This document shows, in pieces, positions 29,035-37,793 of a stretch of DNA of 61,080 nt. Each line of letters begins with the position of its first letter. Positions within the stretch are counted from its first letter, which is position 1. Below the pieces are notes generated by a model. That model did not search any database. It was given only the letters and a program-made list of their open reading frames with translations, and was not told the origin of the DNA. This DNA is from Clostridia bacterium. GTDB taxonomy: Bacteria > Bacillota > Clostridia > Saccharofermentanales > Saccharofermentanaceae. The DNA lies in NCBI GenBank assembly GCA_016287245.1, contig JAEEWG010000018.1:1-61080 (forward strand), written 5' to 3'. The position numbers and the translations under genes were made by a program.

Positions 29035-30567
29035 TTACTCTCCCAGCTGCTCCTGCTCGTAGATGATATTCAGCATCTTCGCAGTTGCCTTGATCGCAGC
29101 CGCGACCTGATCTCTGTCGAGACCTCTGGTCTTAAACTCATGCTCCCCGTCACGCCAGGTGATGACACTCTCTACGAATGCATTCGTACGGCCTCCCGGC
29201 GGGATCGTAACGGTATAGTCCGCGAAGAACGGAAGCGTCCTTCCGAACTGCTGGTAGATCTTCTGCAGGGCTCTCATGAAGGCGTCGAACTGACCTTCAC
29301 CGGAAGCGCTGGCTTCATGTACTTTATCGTCGATCTGGATACGCATCGTCGCGACAGGCTTTAAGTCTCTGGCGTGGCAGACATAGTAATTCAGGATCTT
29401 CACGTTCGACTCGCCGTTTCCCTTGCCGAGAACGTCGGCCACGATATACGGGAGCTCATCGGTCATGATGCTTTCTTTGTTATCGCCCATCTCCACGATA
29501 CGGGCAGTGACTTTTTCCAGCGAATCCTGATCCAGATTCAGACCGAATTCCTCGAGGTTTTTCGCGATGCTGGCGCGTCCGCTGGACTTGCCGAGCGCGT
29601 ACTGGCGGGACCTTCCGAATCTCTCCGGCGCGAGCTTATTGCAGTAGAGGGAATCCTTCGTATCGCCGTCCGCATGTACCCCGCAGGTCTGCGTAAATAC
29701 GGAAGCGCCTGTGATCGGCTGGTTCTTCGGAATGCGCATGCCCGAAAAGGACTCGACCATCTTACTTACGTGCTCGAGTGCGGTTTCATTGACGCCCGTC
29801 GATCTATTCTCGCAGAAGTCCGTAACGGCACCGACGATGGAAGCCAGAGGCGCGTTACCGGCTCTTTCGCCAAGGCCGTTAACGGTAACGTGAACGCCCT
29901 TAACACCGGCCTTTACGGCCATGATGGTATTTCCCACCGACATATCGTAGTCATTGTGGGCATGGAAATCGAAGTGGACATCCGGGAAAAGGGAGACCAT
30001 CTTCTTTACGTATTCATATGTCATGTCCGGTGTGAGCACACCCAGTGTATCCGCCAGCATGATCCTCTCGACCGGGAGGACCGAGATCTCGGAAACGAGC
30101 ATTTTTACATAGTCAAAGTCGCTTTGGACACCATTGGACCAGTCTTCGAGGTAAACATTGACCTTCATGTCGCGGAAAACGGCATCCTCGATGACGCGGC
30201 GGATCTCGCCGACATGCTGCTCCGGAGACTTTCCGAGCTGCGCCGTAAGATGGTGAAGAGAGCTTTTGCAGAGGAGATTGATGACGCGTCCGCCGGCATT
30301 CTCGATCCAGGACAGGGAGTGTCCTCTGTCGACGAAAGCGAGCACTTCGACTTTCTCGAGATAACCCTTGCCCTTGGCCCATTCAGTGATCTTCTGGAGG
30401 GCTTCGAAATCGCCGTCGGAAATACGCGCAGAGGTGACTTCGACGCGGTCGACCTTGACCTCATCAAGAAGGATCTTCGCGATGCTGAGTTTTTCGGAGG
30501 GAGAAAAAGAAACTCCCGGGGTCTGTTCACCATCCCGAAGGGTGGTATCCATGATTTCCAGCTTCAT
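29035..30567 (-). CDS. 2-isopropylmalate / citramalate synthase family protein
   Basis: A 510-residue acyl-CoA:alpha-keto acid condensing enzyme (HMGL-like). The TIM barrel carries MDTTLRDGEQTPGVSFSPSEK at the N-terminus and the metal motif HAHND; the active-site loop reads NGLGERAGNAPL. Residues about 390-510 form a LeuA-type regulatory dimer domain (GEGQFDAFMRALQK, PPGGRTNAFVESVITW). Whether it uses pyruvate (citramalate) or ketoisovalerate (isopropylmalate) cannot be told from these motifs. The start at 30567 has AAGGTGA in front; the frame is open further upstream but that stretch is not family-like. It stands alone. Confidence 0.85.
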   Translation of the reverse strand: MKLEIMDTTLRDGEQTPGVSFSPSEKLSIAKILLDEVKVDRVEVTSARISDGDFEALQKITEWAKGKGYLEKVEVLAFVDRGHSLSWIENAGGRVINLLCKSSLHHLTAQLGKSPEQHVGEIRRVIEDAVFRDMKVNVYLEDWSNGVQSDFDYVKMLVSEISVLPVERIMLADTLGVLTPDMTYEYVKKMVSLFPDVHFDFHAHNDYDMSVGNTIMAVKAGVKGVHVTVNGLGERAGNAPLASIVGAVTDFCENRSTGVNETALEHVSKMVESFSGMRIPKNQPITGASVFTQTCGVHADGDTKDSLYCNKLAPERFGRSRQYALGKSSGRASIAKNLEEFGLNLDQDSLEKVTARIVEMGDNKESIMTDELPYIVADVLGKGNGESNVKILNYYVCHARDLKPVATMRIQIDDKVHEASASGEGQFDAFMRALQKIYQQFGRTLPFFADYTVTIPPGGRTNAFVESVITWRDGEHEFKTRGLDRDQVAAAIKATAKMLNIIYEQEQLGE

Positions 30568-30732
30568 ACTGTCACCTTTTCTACTTACTTCTTGTCCCAG
30601 TATAGCAGAAACCGCGAAGAATTGCTTTTCTCTATTTCTTTTTTTCTTTTTTTTTGAGATAATAAAGTTCGTGGGAGAAATGAAACGGACTAATCGTCTA
30701 TGTGGGAGGAGCTTTTTTAAGGAGCGATAAGA

Positions 30733-31683
30733 ATGGGTAGAGAGAAAATGGATCCCAACTTCTCCAACGAGAAGATCCTGGAAGTAATACGAGATTATTC
30801 GAACGATACTATCTATTTCAAAGACAGTAATTCCCGCTTTGTCTGGAACAATCGCGCACATGCCGCGCAGTTCGGCGTATCCGATCCCCGCGAGATGAAA
30901 GGAAAGACCGATGCGGACTATTTCCCGAAGGATTTCGCTGCCCGTGCAAGACGCGAGGAACTGGAGATCATGGACACCAGAACACCTCTCATTTCCAACA
31001 TCGAGAAACTGGAGAAACCGGATGGCTCGATCATCTGGTATTCCGCTTCAAAATATCCGATCATCGACAATGCTGATAACGTCATCGGTACCTGGGGCAT
31101 CAGCCGAAACATCACCGCGCTCAAGATCGTGGAGGAAGAGCTGAGCCGCACTAACGAGAAACTGAAGAGATTGTCGCAGGTCGACGACCTCACGGGTCTT
31201 TTCAACCGGAGATATTTCTATGAGATGATCGAGAAGACCGCATCCCAGTACGACAGAAGAAATAACAGAAGAAAAGACGATCCGGACGATACGTTCTCAC
31301 TGATCTCTCTGGATATCGACTTCTTTAAGAAGATCAACGACGATTACGGTCATAACAAGGGCGACGATGTTCTGCGTCTGGTGGCCGGCATCCTGACTTC
31401 CTCCTGCAGAAAGTCGGATATGGTCTTCCGGATCGGCGGAGACGAGTTCATGATGCTGCTTCCGGATACGCCTTTAAAGGGCGCGAAGGTCCAGGCCGAG
31501 CGCGTGCGTTCCGCACTTTCCGGCGCACCGATCGTTCTCGACGACAATGCCGCTCCGGTACGTCTTTCCGCCAGCATGGGTATTTCCTGTTACCGGGACT
31601 GCAGTGATGTGGCCGAGCTTATCCATACGGCGGACGACCGTCTCTACACATCGAAGAATCTGGGCCGCGACCGCGTGACCTGA
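30733..31683 (+). CDS. PAS-GGDEF diguanylate cyclase
   Basis: A 316-residue cytoplasmic protein with one PAS domain (about 12-130; DTIYFKDSNSRFVWNNRAHAAQFGV) and a GGDEF domain (about 145-310) with intact RIGGDEF and upstream DDLTGLFNRRYF and LDIDFFKKINDDYGH motifs. It should synthesise cyclic di-GMP from GTP. No RxxD inhibitory site is evident in front of the GGDEF motif. It is a paralogue of the protein at 10050, sharing PAS type and order, but with an intact motif. AAGGAG precedes the ATG. Confidence 0.92.
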   Translation: MGREKMDPNFSNEKILEVIRDYSNDTIYFKDSNSRFVWNNRAHAAQFGVSDPREMKGKTDADYFPKDFAARARREELEIMDTRTPLISNIEKLEKPDGSIIWYSASKYPIIDNADNVIGTWGISRNITALKIVEEELSRTNEKLKRLSQVDDLTGLFNRRYFYEMIEKTASQYDRRNNRRKDDPDDTFSLISLDIDFFKKINDDYGHNKGDDVLRLVAGILTSSCRKSDMVFRIGGDEFMMLLPDTPLKGAKVQAERVRSALSGAPIVLDDNAAPVRLSASMGISCYRDCSDVAELIHTADDRLYTSKNLGRDRVT

Positions 31684-31713
31684 TCCCTCCGGTACTTTTC
31701 GAAAAGAACGAAT

Positions 31714-31740
31714 AAAGGCGTCATTTCCATGGCGCCTTTT
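31714..31740 (+). terminator. Terminator after PAS-GGDEF gene
   Basis: A 10-bp stem with one U-G wobble (AAAGGCGTCA at 31714-31723 with TGGCGCCTTT at 31730-31739) and a 6-nt loop, with a short T run at its end. Confidence 0.65.
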
Positions 31741-31770
31741 CTGTGTCGTTTTCTTATTCAATTCCTGTGA

Positions 31771-32550
31771 TTACGGGGCGGTGTTGCCCTTCTCCTTATA
31801 GCGGAGGAGTGCGGCTCTGGCAAAGTCCTCGTTCTCCGTGGAGAGCTCCGGCAGCTCATAGTCCTCTCCGTAGCGGCGTTTCAGCGCAAGCGACAGGAGA
31901 TGGTCCGTCATACGCGGGTTCTTCGGGAGGAAACTGCCGTGAGAATAGGTGCAGTAAACATTGTTATAAATGGCACCCTCAAATCCGTCTTTCCCGTTAT
32001 TTCCGGCTCCTTCCAGGACTTTTGCCATCGGTTTGACCGAAGGGCCCAGATACGTTCTTCCGCTGTGGTTTTCAAAGCCGTAAAGGATCGCACTGTCTTC
32101 GATGCCTTCTTCTTTTAGAAAAGAAGCTTCGTAGGTGGTGTCCTGGATATATCTTACGTCCTCGCCCACCGTATAGACATCGATGGCGCCGAGGCATTCG
32201 ATCTTCGTACCGTCGTGCTCCTGATAGTATTTACCGAGCATCTGGTAACCGCCGCAGATGCAGAGGAATACCATGCCGCTCTCGATCGCTTCTTTTACCT
32301 TCGGGCCCTTTTCCTCGACGAAATCCCTGCGGATCACGTTCTGTTCCGCGTCCTGACCGCCGCCCAGGAAAACGATGTCGAAATCGTTCTGGTCGAAGTC
32401 GTCTCCGATGGAGACCGGCACCAGTTTGACGGAGATTCCGCGAAGTTCCGCCCTTCTAATCAGGCTCAGCACATTCCCGCGGTCCCCGTAAAGATTCAGA
32501 AGGTCCGGATACATATGACAGATGCGAAGTTCTTTTTTACTATCTTCCAT
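31771..32550 (-). CDS. gatD: Lipid II isoglutaminyl synthase, glutamine amidotransferase subunit
   Basis: With MurT, this enzyme amidates the D-glutamate of lipid II, a step needed for normal cross-linking in many Gram-positives. The protein has the CobB/CobQ-like class I amidotransferase fold. LRICHMYPDLLNLYGDRGN opens the domain, FLCICGGYQMLG contains the nucleophile Cys, and the catalytic His lies in CTYSHGSFLPKNP. I chose the ATG at 32550; a GTG at 32562 and a TTG at 32556 are also possible, and GGAC spacing does not decide. It follows murT by about 20 nt in the sortase-murT-gatD operon. Confidence 0.93.
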   Translation of the reverse strand: MEDSKKELRICHMYPDLLNLYGDRGNVLSLIRRAELRGISVKLVPVSIGDDFDQNDFDIVFLGGGQDAEQNVIRRDFVEEKGPKVKEAIESGMVFLCICGGYQMLGKYYQEHDGTKIECLGAIDVYTVGEDVRYIQDTTYEASFLKEEGIEDSAILYGFENHSGRTYLGPSVKPMAKVLEGAGNNGKDGFEGAIYNNVYCTYSHGSFLPKNPRMTDHLLSLALKRRYGEDYELPELSTENEDFARAALLRYKEKGNTAP

Positions 32551-32572
32551 ATTCAAAAGCACTGTCCTTTCG

Positions 32573-34051
32573 TCATTTCCAGAAATCCTTCAGGTGATAA
32601 CGCTTGACCAGGATCGACCGAAGCGCCAGCATCGAGGTGTAGTTCGGCAGGATATAAAGGCACTTGCCGGGCGTCGAATCCGAGATCGCCTGATCGAGAA
32701 GATCTGCACATTCCTCCATAGGCCTTGCCACGATCCGGGATCTTTCCACACCGGAATAAAGGATGCGGAGCATCATGTCGCCGTAGCGGTCGCCCGATAC
32801 ATATACCTTCTCCGGAAATTCCTTGGACTCGAAGTCCACATCCCAGATCCAGGAGACGTCTTTACCATCTGCGATATTACTGTTCAGGAGCATATAGATC
32901 CCCTCGGCATCGGAAGCGCCGGCCACAAAGGACAGGGCGCGATCGAGTCCTACCGGGTTTTTGACGAGAAGCACACAGATCTTCTTGTCCCCGATACTGA
33001 TCTTCTCCATTCGTCCGAAGGCTGCTTCCACATGTTCCAGCGCGGCAGCACATTTTTCAAAGGAAAGTGCTTCCGTATCTCCGATCTTCTCGCCCATTCG
33101 TACACAGGCGGAAACGGCAGCGATGGAGTTATAGAAATTGTGCATGCCGGGGATCGGGAGCTTCACGCGTTTTTCCGTAATACCGGTCCCGGACTTTTCG
33201 TCTCTTCCCTCCCCTGCATCCAGAAGACTCAGCTCATAACCTTCATCGGAAGGATTCTTCGCCAGATCGTATTTTACGAAGAAGCGGGGATCTTTTCTCT
33301 TCTTGCCGCAGGTCTTGCAGGAAAAAGCACCGAGATGTCCGAATGATCTCGCGGTATAGTCATATTTCGTCTTACAGCCCGTGCAGTATTCTGCATCCGA
33401 GGATGCCGGGAGCACACCGGATTTATCGGGATAGGTGACGTTATTATAGTGCATGGACTCTTCGGAAAGACCGTAGAATATCGTCCTTCCCTCACGTCCT
33501 TTATAAAGCTCGGAAACGAGCGAATCGTCGCTGTTTAAAAGGATATCCGCCTCACAGGAATCCAGTCCCCTGGCAATGAGATCTCTGGTATGCGCCAGTT
33601 CTCCGAAACGGTCCAGCTGATCTCTGAAAAGATTCGTTACCACGGATACTTTCGGCATGATCTGGCAGGCGATCTTCCCGTAGGCCGCTTCATCGGTCTC
33701 CAGAACGCAGATGATCTTCCTTCCTTCTTTTTCCGCCTTCTTCATGTCCTTCATGCCGAAGATCATGGAAGTGGTCACACCGGAAAGAAGGTTCGCACCG
33801 GATACGTTGGTGACTACGGTATAGCCGCAGTTTCTGAAGATATCGGTGATCATGTGAGTCGTGGTGGTCTTGCCGTTGGTACCGGTAATGGTCACACAGT
33901 TCCGTCCCTCACAGAGCTTTTTCAGGATCTTCGGATCGATCTTGACAGCTACCTTGCCGGGAAGGGTCGTCGCGCCGCGCCCCATCAGACGGAGCGCCAG
34001 ATGTGTACATTTTGCGGAAAACACTGCGATGTGAAACCGGATCGATGCCAT
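32573..34051 (-). CDS. murT: Lipid II isoglutaminyl synthase, Mur ligase subunit
   Basis: A 492-residue Mur-ligase-fold protein that activates the lipid II glutamate with ATP and accepts ammonia from GatD. The ATP loop TGTNGKTTTTHM lies at about 55-66. The MurT-specific insertion, a four-Cys zinc ribbon (CTGCKTKYDY ... SCKTCGKK), is present, as is the C-terminal DUF1727-type domain. The start at 34051 has GGAGGAAGAA directly before it; an upstream frame runs into the sortase gene. It lies 13 nt after the sortase stop. Confidence 0.94.
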   Translation of the reverse strand: MASIRFHIAVFSAKCTHLALRLMGRGATTLPGKVAVKIDPKILKKLCEGRNCVTITGTNGKTTTTHMITDIFRNCGYTVVTNVSGANLLSGVTTSMIFGMKDMKKAEKEGRKIICVLETDEAAYGKIACQIMPKVSVVTNLFRDQLDRFGELAHTRDLIARGLDSCEADILLNSDDSLVSELYKGREGRTIFYGLSEESMHYNNVTYPDKSGVLPASSDAEYCTGCKTKYDYTARSFGHLGAFSCKTCGKKRKDPRFFVKYDLAKNPSDEGYELSLLDAGEGRDEKSGTGITEKRVKLPIPGMHNFYNSIAAVSACVRMGEKIGDTEALSFEKCAAALEHVEAAFGRMEKISIGDKKICVLLVKNPVGLDRALSFVAGASDAEGIYMLLNSNIADGKDVSWIWDVDFESKEFPEKVYVSGDRYGDMMLRILYSGVERSRIVARPMEECADLLDQAISDSTPGKCLYILPNYTSMLALRSILVKRYHLKDFWK

Positions 34052-34064
34052 TTCTTCCTCCGCT

Positions 34065-34778
34065 TCACTCCGAAAGATGTCCGACGACCAGTAAACGGTG
34101 GGTAGCAACACCCAGCGGTGTGCAGGTCACAAGTGTCACCTGCTTGCCCGTTCCGTCGTCGATATCGATATATTTGTCGAGATCCGAAGGCTCTACAGCC
34201 TCATAGATCGTATCGACCACATAGGTATATACATGTCCATCGATCGTGGAGATCTCGATCTTATCACCGATCTGCACATCTCCGAGACTGTGGAAAAGCT
34301 TACCTGCAGCACGCATTCTGTGTCCGAGGATCGTCATATTCCCTTCCTGACCCGGATCCGCTGTGTCTTTCAGACGGCCGGCACCATAGCGGAGAGAAAC
34401 GATGGTCGCATCGTCCCAAAGCGGGATATTGATATCTACTGAAGGAATGGAGATCGTGCCGAGAGCATTGAGAACGACCTCTTCAGGAAGCTCTGCCACG
34501 ATGGTCTTATAGTCGAGCTGGCTTCCGCCCGCTTCTTCTTCACCATAGTAATATTCGAATTCCTCGCCGCTGACTTCATTACCGGAAGACTTGACCACGA
34601 ATGTCGCCTGGCTGACTTCCACGATGCTCTCCATCATGTCATCCGTGATCTTCTGGCGCTTATAGTTCTTAATGGGATCGATAAGAAGAAGGACGACACC
34701 GACTATCAGACATATCAAAGCTACGCCTGTGAGGATTATATTTCTCCAATTGATGTCACCGTTTCTTTTTCTAAACAT
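34065..34778 (-). CDS. Sortase, class C/D type
   Basis: A 237-residue membrane-anchored transpeptidase that attaches proteins to the wall or polymerises pilins. One N-terminal helix (about 13-33) anchors it, then a linker, then the sortase barrel with catalytic His153 (LGHRMR), Cys219 (TLVTCTP) and Arg228 (THRLL). The TLVTCTP-x5-HRLLV pattern is most like class C or D; no C-terminal helix is present, which favours D. No LPxTG substrate lies in this window. It is first in the sortase-murT-gatD operon and diverges from dnaA. Confidence 0.88.
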   Translation of the reverse strand: MFRKRNGDINWRNIILTGVALICLIVGVVLLLIDPIKNYKRQKITDDMMESIVEVSQATFVVKSSGNEVSGEEFEYYYGEEEAGGSQLDYKTIVAELPEEVVLNALGTISIPSVDINIPLWDDATIVSLRYGAGRLKDTADPGQEGNMTILGHRMRAAGKLFHSLGDVQIGDKIEISTIDGHVYTYVVDTIYEAVEPSDLDKYIDIDDGTGKQVTLVTCTPLGVATHRLLVVGHLSE

Positions 34779-34833
34779 ATATTCCCCGGCAAGAAAATTT
34801 CTTCGCGAATTATTATAACAGATACTTTCGGAA

Positions 34834-34856
34834 AGTGGAAAATTCTGATATGATTA
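34834..34856 (+). promoter_or_regulatory. Possible dnaA promoter
   Basis: TATGAT sits about 70 nt before the dnaA start with a weak TTTCGG at 17-nt spacing. No DnaA box is seen here. The call is tentative. Confidence 0.25.
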
Positions 34857-34921
34857 TTCTACTTTTTATCTTCGCTGGAGCCAAAGCACGTAAATAGCGG
34901 AAATTTTAGTGGGTGGATAGT

Positions 34922-36250
34922 ATGGAAGCGAGCAGGATCTGGAGTCAAACGTTGACTTTATTAAAGGACGAAGTGTCTGACATCAAGTTCAAGACATTCA
35001 TTCAGCCGTTGACCCCTGCTTTTTCCAATAACGACCTCCTCATCCTTACGACCCCGGACTCCTTTTCCCAGGAGCAGGTCATCCCGATGATCCCTCTGAT
35101 CAGAAACTGTATTTCCGCCGCGATCGGTAAAGAACTGGACGTGAAGATCGAGCTTCCGGAATCTTCCCTTACTTTGGACATGATCCATCAGCACACCTCC
35201 AGTGCGCCGGCCATGAATACGGAAAACTCCGCATCCCAGCTGAATACAGCTTATACTTTTGATTCTTTTATCGTCGGTGCCGGAAACCGCTTCGCACATG
35301 CTGCCTGTGTTTCCGTAGCTGAAGGCGGTAAACAGTATAATCCCATCTTCCTCTACGGCGGTTCGGGCTTAGGTAAAACACACCTGATGCATGCTGTAGG
35401 TAATGCCGTTATGGCGAAGATGCCTTCCAAGAAGGTCGTTTACGTAAACTGCGAACGTTTCGTCAACGAGTTCATCGCGACGATCCAGAGCGGAAAGTAC
35501 GATGATTTCCGTGAAAAATACAGAAATGCCGACTTCCTTTTAATTGATGATATCCAGTTCCTTGAGCGAAAAGAACAGACACAGGTCGAGTTCTTCCATA
35601 CCTTCAACGAACTATATGAGTCCGGCAAGATGATCCTGATGACCTGCGATAAGCCGCCGCAAAGCCTCTCTTCCCTTGAAGAAAGACTCCGCTCCCGCTT
35701 TTCTTCCGGTCTGATCGTCGATATCCAGCCGGCAGACTATGAGACGCGTATCGCTATTCTTAACAGAAGAATGCAGGATGACCACATCACCCTTCCGGAT
35801 TCTGTCGTGGATTATATCGCTTCCAACTTCGCATCGAACATCCGTGAACTCGACGGTGCTTTTAAAACAGTAGTCGCCTACTGCTTCCTGGCCAATTCCT
35901 TCACGTTAGATGATGCGAAGATCGCTTTAAAAGACATGATCTCCCCGAAACAGGCCAGACAGGTCACACCGGAGCTGATCGTGGAAGTCGTCGCCCGTGC
36001 ATACAACATCACGGTCAATGACATCATGTCCAATAAGCGCAGCAAGGAGATCCTGGTCCCGCGCCAGATCTGTATGTTCCTTTGCCGCTCGGAACTGAAT
36101 ATGACGTATCCGAAGATCGGTGAGTTCTTCGGGGGCAAAGACCATACGACGATCCTTCACGCCTGTAACAAAATTGAAACAAGTTTGAAAGACGAGAACT
36201 CCGAGATATTCATCCGCATCGACTCGATCAAAAAGCGTCTTTTTAACTAA
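34922..36250 (+). CDS. dnaA: Chromosomal replication initiator DnaA
   Basis: A 442-residue AAA+ initiator that binds DnaA boxes and opens the origin. Domain I (1-90), a short linker (90-110), the AAA+ domain with Walker A GGSGLGKTH and Walker B LLIDDIQFL, and the C-terminal DNA-binding domain with the signature YPKIGEFFGGKDHTTILHAC are all present. The ATG at 34922 has GGTGG at a good distance and is preferred over the GTG at 34913. It is followed by the origin region and dnaN. Confidence 0.98.
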   Translation: MEASRIWSQTLTLLKDEVSDIKFKTFIQPLTPAFSNNDLLILTTPDSFSQEQVIPMIPLIRNCISAAIGKELDVKIELPESSLTLDMIHQHTSSAPAMNTENSASQLNTAYTFDSFIVGAGNRFAHAACVSVAEGGKQYNPIFLYGGSGLGKTHLMHAVGNAVMAKMPSKKVVYVNCERFVNEFIATIQSGKYDDFREKYRNADFLLIDDIQFLERKEQTQVEFFHTFNELYESGKMILMTCDKPPQSLSSLEERLRSRFSSGLIVDIQPADYETRIAILNRRMQDDHITLPDSVVDYIASNFASNIRELDGAFKTVVAYCFLANSFTLDDAKIALKDMISPKQARQVTPELIVEVVARAYNITVNDIMSNKRSKEILVPRQICMFLCRSELNMTYPKIGEFFGGKDHTTILHACNKIETSLKDENSEIFIRIDSIKKRLFN

Positions 36251-36335
36251 AGTTTTCCACCTTTTTTCGTTCATTTGTGGAAAACTTCCTAAGGAAAACA
36301 GGTGCATTCCATGTGGATAAAACAGGTCTGTGTAT

Positions 36336-36366
36336 AATGTTGAAAAGATCTTTCTTTTTCAACATT
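36336..36366. repeat. Perfect 11-bp inverted repeat in oriC
   Basis: AATGTTGAAAA and TTTTCAACATT are separated by 9 nt. There is no T run after it, so it is not a classic terminator. Its position overlapping the second DnaA box end suggests a structural or protein-binding role at the origin. Confidence 0.6.
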
Positions 36367-36504
36367 GTTTTTCACTTCTTTTGCACATGAAAAACCTTGA
36401 TTTACAGGTCTTTTTTCGGGTTTTCCATAGAATTCACAGAGCATAATAAGAGGAAGAATAGTTACTTTAAATCTTATTGTTGTTTCTTTTAATCCGGATC
36501 GGGA

Positions 36505-36526
36505 AGAGCGCATCGCGCTTTTTTTC
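36505..36526 (+). terminator. Terminator between dnaA and dnaN
   Basis: AGCGC-ATC-GCGCT hairpin extended by A-T and G-U pairs and followed by seven T residues. Confidence 0.65.
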
Positions 36527-36689
36527 TATTCCTCTATATATAAAAAATGTGGAAAACTTTTCTTGACTTTTGAAACTTCAAAAAAGGTGTTTTTCGTCCG
36601 TCTTTTCAAGTATTCTCTGTAGCATTTTCGTAATTTTCCTGTATAATATATAGTGTTATTTGATAAATTCAACTGGAGGAAAGACAACG

Positions 36690-37793
36690 ATGAAACTTGT
36701 AATTTCAAGAGACAATCTGGTCGAAGCGATTTCGATCGTTCAGAAGGCAGTTTCAACTCGTTCTACTTTGCCTATATTAGATGGTATTTTAATCGAAGCC
36801 GCAGCTAATGGAGTCAAGCTGACAGGATATGATCTGGAAACAGGTATTGAGGCACTGGTGGATGCAGACGTTATGGAAGAGGGATCGATCGTTATCCCTT
36901 CCAAAGTCTTTGGAGAGATCATCCGTAAACTGCCGGATGAGGAGGTAGCCATTTCTTCGAATGAGAGAATGGTGATCGACATTGAGAGCGGTACATCTAA
37001 GTTCTCTATCAATGGTATTTCTGCAGAAGGATTCCCGACGATCCCGGTAGTAGGCGATGAGAATAAGATCATTCTGAACCAGGAGATATTAAGAAACATG
37101 ATCAGCCAGACGATCTTCGCGATCTCTACTGATGAAGGACGTCCGATCCTTAATGGTTCTCTTTTCGAATCTGATGGAAAGAATATCAATGTAGTATCTA
37201 TCGATGGTTTCAGAATGGCACACAGAAAGCAGGAGATCGGCGAAGACCTTCCTGTAATGAAGTTCCTTATTCCTGGAAAAGCTCTTCATGAGGCTGCCCG
37301 TATCCTGACCGGAAAAGATGCGGAAGTAGTTATCTATGCTTCTACGAACCATATCCTTTTCGATACAGGTAAATTCAGGATCGTTTCCCGTCTGATCAAT
37401 GGCGAGTTCCTGGATTATCACGCTATCGTTCCGAAGAATTCTTCTACGACGATGATCGTAGATAAGAATGCTGTTCTGAACGCAGTTGAGCGTGCTTCCC
37501 TTATCATTCAGAAGGAAGATCGCCGTTGTCCGGTAAATCTTTCTATGACAGATGAGGAGACTTTAGTGATCCGTTCGAGCACTGAGCTTGGTAATCTTCG
37601 TGAGGATGTCAGCTGCCAGATCACAGGTGAGCTCATCTCCGTAGACTTTAACCACAAGTACATCATGGATGCACTCCGTGCTATCGAGGATGATACCGTG
37701 AAATTCCTTTTCTCCGGCGCGAATGGCCCATCCGTTGTCGTTCCGGTAGAAGGAGAAGGATATACCTATCTGATTCTTCCTCTTCGTAAATGA
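36690..37793 (+). CDS. dnaN: DNA polymerase III sliding clamp (beta subunit)
   Basis: A 367-residue clamp made of three similar domains that tethers polymerase to DNA. It begins MKLVISRDNLVEAISIVQKAVS and ends in YLILPLR, the canonical C-terminus. The start at 36690 has GGAGGA nearby; an upstream ATG at 36660 is rejected. It overlaps recF by ATGA (37790-37793), so the two are translationally coupled. Confidence 0.97.
   Translation: MKLVISRDNLVEAISIVQKAVSTRSTLPILDGILIEAAANGVKLTGYDLETGIEALVDADVMEEGSIVIPSKVFGEIIRKLPDEEVAISSNERMVIDIESGTSKFSINGISAEGFPTIPVVGDENKIILNQEILRNMISQTIFAISTDEGRPILNGSLFESDGKNINVVSIDGFRMAHRKQEIGEDLPVMKFLIPGKALHEAARILTGKDAEVVIYASTNHILFDTGKFRIVSRLINGEFLDYHAIVPKNSSTTMIVDKNAVLNAVERASLIIQKEDRRCPVNLSMTDEETLVIRSSTELGNLREDVSCQITGELISVDFNHKYIMDALRAIEDDTVKFLFSGANGPSVVVPVEGEGYTYLILPLRK

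Larger units (their letters stand above)
36251..36689. other. oriC: Origin of replication (oriC) region between dnaA and dnaN
   Basis: A 439-bp AT-rich gap without genes. It holds two consensus DnaA boxes on the plus strand, TGTGGATAA (36312-36320) and TGTGTATAA (36329-36337), and looser ones, TTTTCCACC (36253-36261) and TGTGGAAAA (36276-36284 and 36548-36556). An 11-bp inverted repeat, AATGTTGAAAA (36336-36346) / TTTTCAACATT (36356-36366), lies directly after the boxes. A terminator for dnaA (36505-36526) and the dnaN promoter region (TATAAT near 36641) fill the rest. Confidence 0.8.

Noticed and set aside
29374..30657. Long plus-strand frame opposite the isopropylmalate synthase-like gene
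   Set aside because: The minus-strand protein has all family motifs; the antisense product does not resemble any protein.
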